IMG/VR virus record: IMGVR_UViG_3300045996_000199
Coordinates: 1-38,324 of that record
Source of the DNA: a virus
Length of the DNA stretch: 38,324 nucleotides
Direction: 5' to 3' (one strand)
How positions within the stretch are numbered: position 1 is the stretch's first letter; every line of letters starts with the position of its first letter. The position numbers and the translations under genes are program-made. The notes under the pieces are model-generated. The model had not been told where the DNA came from and did not search any database. It saw only the letters and a list, made by a program, of their open reading frames with translations. Below are positions 29,463-35,899 of this stretch, one piece after another.

Positions 29463-29463
29463 T

Positions 29464-29655
29464 ATGGAATCAGCATTTAAGAAGGTGTTTTCCCACATCA
29501 AAGAGCGCCTTGGGCTTGATCTTTTTGAGGCAGTTGACGAAAACGAGTGGGCTGGAGATACCGTATCTGGTTTCTACACCGAATACGATGTTTGCATCGA
29601 GAAGCTGGATGAGGAAATCGACCGCTTTATTGAGTCGTTCAAAGCCAAACCATGA
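29464..29655 (+). CDS. Small acidic helical protein
   Basis: A 63-residue protein one base after the previous stop with AAGGAGAAGTGAT upstream. Acidic helices flank a short YTEYDV segment (FKKVFSHIKERLGLDLFEAV, IEKLDEEIDRFIESF). No family recognised. It overlaps the next tiny frame by four bases. Confidence 0.6.
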   Translation: MESAFKKVFSHIKERLGLDLFEAVDENEWAGDTVSGFYTEYDVCIEKLDEEIDRFIESFKAKP

Positions 29656-29753
29656 CCCTCCCCGCCATCATCACCCTAAACGCTATCTACTGGCGCATGA
29701 CAAACGTCCAGTACAGGATGATGCTGGTCAAGTGTGGTGTAAAAGTGAAGTGA
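29652..29753 (+). CDS. 33-residue basic/hydrophobic peptide
   Basis: ATG 29652 overlaps the preceding stop (ATGA). The product is TLPAIITLNAIYWRMTNVQY and onward, ending LVKCGVKVK: hydrophobic N-terminal half and basic end. Translation is supported only by the coupled start; no ribosome site of its own is strong. Function unknown. Confidence 0.4.
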   Translation: MTLPAIITLNAIYWRMTNVQYRMMLVKCGVKVK

Positions 29754-29772
29754 TTACCTGAAAGGAAGTGAA

Positions 29773-30453
29773 ATGAAAAGTATCGTACAAGAGCGCGGAT
29801 CCGTAGCATTCCCGCAACACACCGGAGAACGCATCTACATGCGCGAGTTCCGCAAGTCTGACGGCCTTCCTTTCGATCTGGAGCGCTGGCAGCCTACGGT
29901 TGATTCCATGCTGGATGGCATTGATACTGACGGCCCGATCTACCTTATGGTCGACCAAGGTGTTGTGCGGGCCGGGCATACTCATCGTCGCCCCGGCCTC
30001 CATATTGACGGGTACTGGGTTCCGGCAAAACAGGCGCATAACGGCTCCGGTGGCGGGCATAGCAGCACGCCTTCACGCGACTCGGGCGGGCACCGAGGCT
30101 ACAGGGGCCATAGTTCTACGCCTCCTGCGCGAGATCCTGGCAGCCATCGCGGTAGCGGTCGCCATGCGTCTGGCAGCCATGGTGGGTGGATTAATGCCAA
30201 GTTTGAAGAGCATGAGGGATTGATTCTGGCATCAAGCATCACTGCTGCGCGAGCCTTTGATGGCGAATTCGAAGGCGCACCAAATGATGGCGGGGATTGC
30301 TCACATATCGATACGAAAGCCATGCGTGAAGTCATGTTATCGGCTGGCCGCATTTACGCTGGGAATGTAACGATGCTACATGAAAGTCTTCCGGTGTCAT
30401 TTGATTGCCTTCGCACTGTAGTACGCCTCAATGTACCGGGATGGCATCCATGA
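29773..30453 (+). CDS. Possible 2OG-Fe(II) oxygenase-like protein with His/Gly-rich insert
   Basis: A 226-residue protein with AAAGGAAGTG before ATG 29773. I know relatives from phages of Burkholderia- and Pseudomonas-type hosts, with no assigned function. It holds H77-I-D79 in GLHIDGYW and, far downstream, H203 in MLHESLP followed by R214 and R218. An HxD...H...R order with beta-rich surroundings is how 2-oxoglutarate/Fe(II) dioxygenases bind iron and cosubstrate, so that fold is a hypothesis. A second HID lies at 178-180. Between, residues 88-137 are a His/Gly/Ser/Arg-rich low-complexity insert with two copies of a GHSSTP...RD...HRG unit, which could bind metal or nucleic acid. Located between NinG and the replication genes. 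Confidence 0.5.
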   Translation: MKSIVQERGSVAFPQHTGERIYMREFRKSDGLPFDLERWQPTVDSMLDGIDTDGPIYLMVDQGVVRAGHTHRRPGLHIDGYWVPAKQAHNGSGGGHSSTPSRDSGGHRGYRGHSSTPPARDPGSHRGSGRHASGSHGGWINAKFEEHEGLILASSITAARAFDGEFEGAPNDGGDCSHIDTKAMREVMLSAGRIYAGNVTMLHESLPVSFDCLRTVVRLNVPGWHP

Positions 30454-30524
30454 TCCGCACCTCCCAATGGCTCCTAGCCATCTTCCCCTTTGCTGTACTG
30501 GTGGCTCTGTGGTGGAATTGCTGA
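30450..30524 (+). CDS. 24-residue membrane peptide
   Basis: ATG 30450 overlaps the preceding stop (ATGA) and gives one hydrophobic helix (IRTSQWLLAIFPFAVLVALW and onward). Such micro-proteins after a coupled start are often real in phages, but this is weak evidence alone. Confidence 0.35.
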   Translation: MIRTSQWLLAIFPFAVLVALWWNC

Positions 30525-30528
30525 TGGC

Positions 30529-30558
30529 AGGAAAGATTTCTTGATTGAAGTCTTTCCT
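30529..30558 (+). other. 12 bp hairpin in intergenic region
   Basis: AGGAAAGATTTC / GAAGTCTTTCCT pair over 12 positions with one G-T wobble and a 6-base loop. No T tract follows, so it is not an intrinsic terminator. It lies in the roughly 200-base gap (30525-30725) before the replication genes and may protect or divide the transcript. The only frame in this gap (30615-30713, 32 residues) is poorly supported. Confidence 0.6.
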
Positions 30559-30685
30559 TACTGCATAATGTAACCGTTGGGCTAGTAATCCAACTCCTAC
30601 ACTCGGACGGCATTATGGACGACAGCAAAGCATTTTTAGAAGTGACATGGGCTACTGCCTGTGCCTCCGAGCGGGTGGCAGTTCT

Positions 30686-30704
30686 GCCGGTCTTACTAAC
30701 CGGC
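30686..30704 (+). other. GC-rich hairpin before replication genes
   Basis: GCCGGT-CTTACTA-ACCGGC, perfect 6 bp stem, 22 bases before the gene at 30726. Only CTCTTCTG follows, so termination would be weak at best. Confidence 0.45.
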
Positions 30705-30725
30705 CTCTTCTGAAAGTGCTTTGCC

Positions 30726-30950
30726 ATGCTCACATTCAAGCCGCTAGGGCCAGATGCAAACGGCCAGTTCTCAGTAGCCTATGAAACTCCAGGCATTCCT
30801 AATTCACTCACTTTGCACTCTGCTGGTATGACTGAAGATCGTGCTAAGGCTGAATGTGACCGGCTTAACGAAGAGCAAGTTGCTGATATGCGGCTTGAAC
30901 TGCGCGATAGTGCTAACCGAATCGTGAAGGACGTTAATCGTGGCCGGTGA
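30726..30950 (+). CDS. Small protein preceding replication initiator
   Basis: A 74-residue protein (ATG 30726, weak GAAAG site). The N-terminus is beta-like (LTFKPLGPDANGQFSVAYET) and the rest a charged helix (EDRAKAECDRLNEEQVADMRLELRDSANRIV). It overlaps the GTG start of the replication initiator by 11 bases and supplies its AAGGA ribosome site. No family recognised. Confidence 0.6.
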   Translation: MLTFKPLGPDANGQFSVAYETPGIPNSLTLHSAGMTEDRAKAECDRLNEEQVADMRLELRDSANRIVKDVNRGR

Positions 30951-32025
30951 TTGGATAAAAATGAGAAATGATCTTGCCGAAGACCCCGCTGTAATTGGTA
31001 TTGCCTGTGCGCTGGAGTTGAGTGAGGATGAAGTTGTCGGAAAACTTCATAGGCTATGGAGTTGGGCTGATAGGCATACAACAGATGGATGTGCGCCAGC
31101 TATTACGCCTAAATGGGTTGATAGGTACGTATCGGCACCGGGTTTTTCCTCTGCAATGGAAAGGTTCCACTGGATCGGATTCTCCGATGCTGGTGTCTCG
31201 TTTCCTAATTTCGATCGACATAATGGACAGTCAGCTAAGACGCGTGCTGAGGCAACAGAGAGGAAAAGGTTGTCACGGAAAAATCGTGACGACGGCGAGA
31301 CAGGCGATCAGCGCACGGCGATCCCAAGGCCATTTGTTCGCCATGTCATGGAAAGGGATCGCTATACATGTGTCTATTGCGGGACAGAAAGCTCCGAGAA
31401 AAAGGAGTCTAGCAATCGGGCGGTGATGAGTATCGATCACCTAGTCCCAGCGACACGAGGAGGCGCGAATGCTGTTAGCAATCTTGTTTGCGCGTGTAAA
31501 TTGTGCAATGCAGAGAAGAATGATCGGACTCCCCAAGAGTGGGGGTTACTGCCGACTTTCCTTCAGCCAGGAGTCTCCTACGATGGGAGGTTTATGTCAC
31601 AAGAATCTTGTGACAAATTTGAGACCAGAGAAGAGAAGAGAAGAGAAGAGAAAGAAGCTACTACTCCGTCATCTGACGATGACGTGCGGGCATGTCCTGT
31701 CGGCACACTTGTTGACCTATACCACGAGTGCATGCCAAACAATCCAAGGGTAAGAGTGCTGAACGAAGCACGCAAGGCAGCAATACGCCAACGCTGGCGA
31801 GAAGCTGCAACGATGGAATGCGAGCCATTCGGCTATAAGACTAAGGCGGAAGGGCTGGCAGCTTGGAGGCAGTTCTTCCTGATCTGCGCTGAGTCTGAGT
31901 TCCTGACTGGCCGATCGAAAGCGATTCCTGGCAAGCCCACGTTCATTGCCGACATTGAATTCCTTTTCTCACCTAGCGGCTTTGCTAAGACGCTGGAAAA
32001 CAAATACCACCGCGAGGCAGCATGA
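30940..32025 (+). CDS. Replication initiator (O-like) with internal HNH nuclease domain
   Basis: A 361-residue protein from GTG 30940. Residues 1-105 are the N-terminal DNA-binding domain of phage replication initiators (AGDWIKMRNDLAEDPAVIGI, RLWSWADRHTTDG, DAGVSFPNFDRHNG). Residues about 126-210 form an HNH endonuclease domain: C144-x-x-C147, D166-H167, the GGAN...NLV stretch and C186-x-x-C189 in CKLCNAEK. After it comes the usual TREEKRREEK segment and a C-terminal domain (250-361) with LAAWRQFFLICAESEFLTGR. In the relatives I recall, the NFDRHNG...KR part runs directly into REEKRREEK, so the HNH looks inserted. Two matched 21 bp dyads flank it, a possible origin. It overlaps the DnaB helicase gene by four bases, as O precedes P/DnaB in lambdoid phages. 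Confidence 0.85.
   Translation: MAGDWIKMRNDLAEDPAVIGIACALELSEDEVVGKLHRLWSWADRHTTDGCAPAITPKWVDRYVSAPGFSSAMERFHWIGFSDAGVSFPNFDRHNGQSAKTRAEATERKRLSRKNRDDGETGDQRTAIPRPFVRHVMERDRYTCVYCGTESSEKKESSNRAVMSIDHLVPATRGGANAVSNLVCACKLCNAEKNDRTPQEWGLLPTFLQPGVSYDGRFMSQESCDKFETREEKRREEKEATTPSSDDDVRACPVGTLVDLYHECMPNNPRVRVLNEARKAAIRQRWREAATMECEPFGYKTKAEGLAAWRQFFLICAESEFLTGRSKAIPGKPTFIADIEFLFSPSGFAKTLENKYHREAA
31271..31291. promoter_or_regulatory. Dyad 1 in initiator gene (possible iteron)
   Basis: TGTCAC-N9-GTGACG with 6 bp perfect arms (GTCACG/CGTGAC). Upstream of the HNH coding part. It has the same outer arms, spacer length and codon phase as dyad 2. Confidence 0.55.
31595..31615. promoter_or_regulatory. 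Dyad 2 in initiator gene: 21 bp perfect palindrome
   Basis: TGTCACAAGA-A-TCTTGTGACA, 10 bp perfect arms about a single base. Downstream of the HNH coding part, 324 bp (108 codons) from dyad 1 and 11 bases before a pure-purine repeat. Perfect dyads of this length are unlikely by chance in coding sequence. Confidence 0.65.
31627..31651 (+). repeat. Purine pentamer repeat (AGAGA)5
   Basis: Five tandem AGAGA units give a 25-base all-purine run, which encodes the charged REEKRREEK stretch. The unit length of five means gain or loss of a copy would shift the frame. All-purine tracts are easily unwound and often flank replication origins. Confidence 0.8.
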
Positions 32026-33428
32026 CAGAACAAGACCAAATCACCAATGACGCACGTATTGCCGTTATGGCTGAGCAAGAAGTGATCGGTGCACTCTTGC
32101 TGGACAACGATGCGATCGATCGTGTGCAAGACCTGATGCCGAGCCACTTCTACCGCGCAGACCATGCTGCAATCTTCTCAGAGATTCGCCGCCAGATCGG
32201 CATGGCTAACCGTGTTGACCCGCTTTCTTTGCTTGAGCCATTGCGCGGCAAGGTAGATGACTGCATGCGATACCTGATCGAACTGCGATCGAATTGCGGC
32301 AGTTCGGTGGTCATTCGTCGCCATGCCGACATCATCATGGATAAGGCCATGAAGCGCGAAATGATGTCGATCGGTCGTGATTTGGAAACTGCTGCGATCG
32401 GCAGCCTAACCCCTGCGGAAGAACTGATAGCCAGCGTTTCGGCACGGCTGGATGAACTGGTTAAGCAAAAGTCCGGTAGTGATCCTGTCTTGCTGGGCGA
32501 CATGCTTTCCGACTACGCTAATACGATCCAGCGCCGGATGGATGGCGAAGAAAAGCCGATCGCTATGGGGTTCGCTGATGTCGATCGAATGATGGGCGGC
32601 GGCATCGAGCGAGGAACGCTTACGGTAGTCGCTGGGCGTCCTGCAATGGGCAAGACGGCATTTGGCCTTACTGTGGCCCGTAACGTGGCTCTGGACGGCG
32701 TTTCGCTGTTCCTATCCATGGAAATGTCCTCCACCCAAGTCAACGACCGTAATATCGCGGCGATCGGCAAGATTCCTGTTCAGTGGCTGCGCCGTCCACC
32801 TGAGAACTACGGCAAAGGCTCTATCGACGAGCAGCATTGGGACAACATGACACGGGCCTACAGCCTAGCCCAGAAATATCGCCTCTACATTGACGACCAA
32901 ACCGCGCTGAACCTGCTTGCCATTCGATCGAAAGCGCGCAAGGTGCGGCGAACGGCTGGCGCGCTGGATCTGATCGTGATCGACCAGCTGAGCTTCCTCA
33001 CCGGCGCTCAGTCGGATAAGTCCTACGAGCAAGTAGGAGAATACACACGCGGCCTGATCGCGCTGGCGAAGGAATTAAACTGCGCCGTAATGCTGCTGGC
33101 CCAGCTTAACCGTAAGTGCGAGGAAAGAACGAACAAGCGCCCGATGGCCGCTGACCTAGCCCAATCCGGCTCGATCGAGCAGGACGCATCCAACATCATC
33201 TTGCTATACAGGGACGAAATCTACAGCCCCGAGTCGCCAGACAAAGGCGTTTGCGAAATCAACGTGGTAAAGCAACGGCAGGGCCAGCCTGGAACTGTCG
33301 GGCTCGGCTACGTACACGACCAAACGCGCTTTCAAGACCTTGCCTACCAATGGAATCCACATCGGCGCGAGAGTGATAAGCCGGAACTTGGTGAGCGTCG
33401 CCGTGGATTCGGACTTCCGCGCAACTAA
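32022..33428 (+). CDS. dnaB: Replicative DNA helicase, DnaB family
   Basis: A 468-residue helicase. The N-terminal domain has AEQEVIGALLLDNDAIDRVQDLMPSHFYRADHAAIF, standard for DnaB, followed by a linker and the RecA-like motor with Walker A GRPAMGKT at 205-212, FLSMEMSSTQV, Walker B LDLIVIDQLSFL near 317, LAQLNRKCEER and the C-terminal arginine-finger region VKQRQGQPGTV. It forms a hexamer that unwinds the phage fork and is presumably loaded by or with the initiator whose gene overlaps by four bases. No primase domain or phage DNA polymerase was seen, so it must recruit host primase and polymerase III. Confidence 0.95.
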   Translation: MTEQDQITNDARIAVMAEQEVIGALLLDNDAIDRVQDLMPSHFYRADHAAIFSEIRRQIGMANRVDPLSLLEPLRGKVDDCMRYLIELRSNCGSSVVIRRHADIIMDKAMKREMMSIGRDLETAAIGSLTPAEELIASVSARLDELVKQKSGSDPVLLGDMLSDYANTIQRRMDGEEKPIAMGFADVDRMMGGGIERGTLTVVAGRPAMGKTAFGLTVARNVALDGVSLFLSMEMSSTQVNDRNIAAIGKIPVQWLRRPPENYGKGSIDEQHWDNMTRAYSLAQKYRLYIDDQTALNLLAIRSKARKVRRTAGALDLIVIDQLSFLTGAQSDKSYEQVGEYTRGLIALAKELNCAVMLLAQLNRKCEERTNKRPMAADLAQSGSIEQDASNIILLYRDEIYSPESPDKGVCEINVVKQRQGQPGTVGLGYVHDQTRFQDLAYQWNPHRRESDKPELGERRRGFGLPRN

Positions 33429-33473
33429 ATCTGTCGCCACAAAGCAACAAGCAAAAATAACTCAACAATAGTA

Positions 33474-33502
33474 TTGACGAGCTATGATGGCTGGACTATA
33501 GT
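33474..33502 (+). promoter_or_regulatory. Strong sigma-70 promoter for right-arm accessory genes
   Basis: TTGACG-N17-TATAGT, five of six matches in both boxes and ideal spacing, start near 33509. It lies in the 123-base gap between the helicase gene and the accessory genes, and is the best early promoter in the window. Confidence 0.85.
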
Positions 33503-33551
33503 GGATACATGGACGCAGCGCACAGGGCGCGGCGGATAATAGGAGAACGAC

Positions 33552-33791
33552 ATGGCAACGGAAGATATCAACGAACCAATGGTAGGCGGTCCTTATCGCC
33601 CAGTGCTGACGAATGAAGGTTCACACGCCCCATTGCATGGCTACTGGATCGAAGATGTAGAGGGTTTGCAATTCACCGGGACGCGCTTCTACTCCAAAGA
33701 TGAGTTTGATGACGCGGCTGCCCTTTGCCTGCTGCTAAACCGCGCCTACACCGAAGGCTATGAAAACGGCCACATGGACGCATCCGAATAA
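33552..33791 (+). CDS. Small hypothetical protein under strong promoter
   Basis: A 79-residue acidic protein with AGGAGAACGAC before ATG 33552, about 40 bases after the predicted transcription start. Outline: a polar N-terminus, HGYWIEDVEGLQFTGTRFYS beta-like, then helix FDDAAALCLLLNRAYTEGYENG. It is the first gene of the 33.5-36.8 kb accessory operon and is probably made early and in quantity. No family recognised. Confidence 0.65.
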   Translation: MATEDINEPMVGGPYRPVLTNEGSHAPLHGYWIEDVEGLQFTGTRFYSKDEFDDAAALCLLLNRAYTEGYENGHMDASE

Positions 33792-33799
33792 CAACCCTC

Positions 33800-33815
33800 G
33801 CGCCCTTCGGGGCGC
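33800..33815 (+). other. UUCG hairpin after first accessory gene
   Basis: GCGCCC-TTCG-GGGCGC, perfect 6 bp stem with an extra-stable loop. ATTCTGAT follows, so there is no T tract. It may limit readthrough or stabilise the 3' end of the upstream message. Confidence 0.55.
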
Positions 33816-33837
33816 ATTCTGATGAATGGAGAGCAGC

Positions 33838-34038
33838 ATGCATAACATCGAATATTTGCAGCGCCTGATTGACTGCAAAGTGTCGGAACAAATGGATTGG
33901 GTTGCGCGTGCTGGGACTGCGCAAGTGTCGGCATTCGACATGAAATCTCATATCAAGAATTGCCTTCAAATCGCCGTGGAGGCTGGTGAATACGTGGATG
34001 CTGCCGCCAATGCCTTTGTGCTGGCCCATCTGTCCTAA
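33838..34038 (+). CDS. Small helical protein
   Basis: Started at ATG 33838 (GGAGAGCAGC before it), giving 66 residues; an in-frame ATG four codons upstream overlaps the ribosome site. The product is mostly helix (IEYLQRLIDCKVSEQMDWVARAG, then HIKNCLQIAVEAGEYVDAAANAFVLAHL). No family recognised. Confidence 0.6.
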   Translation: MHNIEYLQRLIDCKVSEQMDWVARAGTAQVSAFDMKSHIKNCLQIAVEAGEYVDAAANAFVLAHLS

Positions 34039-34072
34039 AAACCCCTCCGCGCTGCCAGAAAAGGAAAACATC

Positions 34073-34363
34073 ATGTCCGCAAAACGAGCCGCCGAAGCAT
34101 TGGTGCAATTCGATACCACGCTGCGCGAGAGCATCGAGAAACTGGATTCTCTCGGCGATTACTGGTGGATCACCGACGAAGGCATAGAAGCGGCAGCAGC
34201 CGTCATCCGTGAAGCCTCCGCTACGTGGACGCTGGGCCTTGCCGCCGCTTCCGCTGGCGTCACAGAGGTGCAAGTTTTGTGCGCTCTCGGACAGCGCCAC
34301 CTGCACATGGGGACTCAGGTTGCCGCAGGCGGCAGGGTTCGCCAAATTCTGGCCGCTAAATAA
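34073..34363 (+). CDS. Small hypothetical protein, Ala-rich helical
   Basis: Started at ATG 34073 with AAAAGGAAAACATC upstream, giving 96 residues; the upstream ATG at 33986 lies inside the previous gene. Helical: AKRAAEALVQFDTTLRESIEKLDSL, WWITDEGIEAAAAVIREAS, then an HTH-like AAASAGVTEVQVLCAL segment. DNA binding is possible but weakly supported. Confidence 0.55.
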   Translation: MSAKRAAEALVQFDTTLRESIEKLDSLGDYWWITDEGIEAAAAVIREASATWTLGLAAASAGVTEVQVLCALGQRHLHMGTQVAAGGRVRQILAAK

Positions 34364-34406
34364 ATCACCCGCGCTGCCAGCAAGGGGCGCTCACCTGGAG
34401 AAAGAA

Positions 34407-34583
34407 TTGAACGAACCAAAGCCAAGAGGATTTGCAGCAATGACGCCAGAGCGCCGCAAGGAGATTGCAGGCAAGGGCGGCAAGACTGCGCACGAGAGGG
34501 GAACTGCACGTGTATTCACCAGCGAGCAGGCTATTGAAGCAGGTAAAAAGGGCGCGGCTAAGCGCTGGGGGAATCTGAAATGA
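34407..34583 (+). CDS. KGG-repeat stress-protein-like small protein
   Basis: A TTG start at 34407 with GGAG eight bases upstream gives 58 residues; ATG 34440 would give 47. The core is MTPERRKEIAGKGGKTAHERGTARVFTSEQAIEAGKKGAAKRWG, two units of the KGG motif of the stress-induced acidophilic-repeat family (GsiB/YciG-like). Such motifs are disordered, glycine- and lysine-rich and appear often in phage accessory genes; their role there is unknown. The stop overlaps the next start by four bases. Confidence 0.65.
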   Translation: MNEPKPRGFAAMTPERRKEIAGKGGKTAHERGTARVFTSEQAIEAGKKGAAKRWGNLK

Positions 34584-34846
34584 GTGAGAGCAAACATACG
34601 CCGGGGCCGTGGCATATCAATCTTGACCAGATCGATTGCGGTGATGACAAACTTAGCATTGAAGCTGATGAAGAGTATTTCATTGCGCAGGTGGATTCTG
34701 GCATGTATCAGGAAGCCAACGCTCGTTTGATAGCTGCCGCGCCTGAACTGCTTGCCCTACTTATCGAATCTCAGGAAAACATCGGCGGTGATTGGCGGTC
34801 GCGCCGCGATGCAGTTATCGCCAAAGCAACCGGAGAACAGCAATGA
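34580..34846 (+). CDS. Widespread phage protein with HTPGPW start
   Basis: An 88-residue protein beginning SESKHTPGPWHINLDQIDCG and containing YQEANARLIAAAPELLALL. The pattern HTPGPW...ANARLIAAAPELL is common in small accessory proteins of phages and prophages of proteobacteria, so I am confident in the family though not in its role. It overlaps genes on both sides by four bases. Confidence 0.8.
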   Translation: MSESKHTPGPWHINLDQIDCGDDKLSIEADEEYFIAQVDSGMYQEANARLIAAAPELLALLIESQENIGGDWRSRRDAVIAKATGEQQ

Positions 34847-35097
34847 CCGCACAAATCGCACTGGAAATGTTCGTACTGTTCTGCGTATGCATCTGCGTAG
34901 TAGCAATGGCAGTCATCGGCGGTCATGCATACGGAAAATACGTGATGAAAGAGCCGGAAACGCCTCCAGACGCCTCCGAACACCTGCTGGACTACTCCTA
35001 CGCCCAACCAATGATGAAAGAGGCTCAGGACAGCGCAGAAGCAGTGCATCCCATGTTCAAGCCACAGTGCGAGCTGATTCGTTCGGATAAGAGGTAA
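34843..35097 (+). CDS. Single-TM small membrane protein
   Basis: Started at ATG 34843, overlapping the upstream stop (ATGA) with GGAGAACAGCA as ribosome site, for 84 residues. One strongly hydrophobic Cys-containing helix (about 7-27: LEMFVLFCVCICVVAMAVIGG) is followed by a polar tail. It could be a superinfection-exclusion or host-takeover membrane peptide, but nothing specific is visible. Confidence 0.6.
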   Translation: MTAQIALEMFVLFCVCICVVAMAVIGGHAYGKYVMKEPETPPDASEHLLDYSYAQPMMKEAQDSAEAVHPMFKPQCELIRSDKR

Positions 35098-35099
35098 GG

Positions 35100-35555
35100 A
35101 TGCCCCAAGTTAAGCACATACCATACGACCTGCTGAAGTCTTATTTGCGCTATGAGCCTGACACGGGGAAATTTTTCTGGACAGGACTGGTCAGGAAGTC
35201 GCATCAAGGCCGGGAGGCTGGGAGCATAGCTAAAGACGGCTACAGAGTCATATTGCTGCACAAAAAGATATATACCGCTGGGCGCGTGGCATGGGTTTTG
35301 ACTCACGGTGACATTGATGAAACTAAGCAAATTGATCATATTAACCGAGTTCGTGACGATAATAGGTTGGCCAATCTAAGATTAGTAACTCAAGCTGTTA
35401 ATAGTATGAATCGAGGGGAATTTAAGTACTATTCAAAAACGAGCTACGGGAAATTCCAAGTAAAAGTGCGTGGTAGATACATAGGACTAGCCAGAACAGA
35501 AGAGGAAGCGAAGGAGATGGTGTCAAAAAATATCAACATAGAGGGTATGCCATGA
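35100..35555 (+). CDS. Free-standing HNH homing endonuclease
   Basis: A 151-residue protein, two bases after the preceding stop. It shows the phage HNH pattern: Y-D-L-L-KSYLRYEPDTGKFFWTG N-terminus, GYRVILLHKKIYTAGRVAWVL, then the HNH motif KQIDHINRVRDDNRLANLRLVTQAVN, and a C-terminal AP2-like DNA-binding part (SYGKFQVKVRGRYIGLARTEEEAKEM). It is probably a mobile gene that inserted between accessory genes. The coding sequence is visibly more A/T-rich than its neighbours (many ATA, TTA and AAT codons), consistent with recent arrival. It overlaps the next start by four bases. Confidence 0.88.
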   Translation: MPQVKHIPYDLLKSYLRYEPDTGKFFWTGLVRKSHQGREAGSIAKDGYRVILLHKKIYTAGRVAWVLTHGDIDETKQIDHINRVRDDNRLANLRLVTQAVNSMNRGEFKYYSKTSYGKFQVKVRGRYIGLARTEEEAKEMVSKNINIEGMP

Positions 35556-35899
35556 AATTCGAGAACAAATCCGAAGAAATGCGCGCCACTATCCTCCAGC
35601 ACTTCAAGGACAACCAAGGCAACATGATCCGCATTGCTGACTTGGCTAAGACGCTGGGGATTGGCTTTAGCTCGGCAAAGGCTGTGCTTGTCGATCTGCA
35701 CAACAGCGGAGCTATACGGAAATCTAACGGCGACCGTGCACGATACTGGATGCCGACACCTGAGCAAGTTGCGCAGGAACAACAAACCATGGCCCGTACA
35801 GCGCCAATGCACCGCCCACCAATGAAACCAAGGACGCAGCACGCAGCGGTATTGCAGCGTATTGCGGAAGAGAGAAACGCTATCAGGAGCAAAGGATAA
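35552..35899 (+). CDS. Winged-helix DNA-binding protein
   Basis: A 115-residue protein. Residues 1-65 form a probable winged helix (EEMRATILQHFKDNQGNMIRIADLAKTLGIGFSSAKAVLVDLHNSGAIRKSNGDRARYW), with the recognition helix around SSAKAVLVDL and the wing at SNGDRARYW. The remainder is polar, Gln- and Pro-rich with a helical end. It is probably a regulator or a DNA-associated accessory factor. Coupled to both neighbours by short overlaps. Confidence 0.65.
   Translation: MKFENKSEEMRATILQHFKDNQGNMIRIADLAKTLGIGFSSAKAVLVDLHNSGAIRKSNGDRARYWMPTPEQVAQEQQTMARTAPMHRPPMKPRTQHAAVLQRIAEERNAIRSKG

Noticed and set aside
30615-30713. 32-codon frame between the membrane peptide and the replication genes
   Set aside because: Poor ribosome site, no overlap with neighbours and a hairpin through its 3' end; not enough evidence to call a gene.
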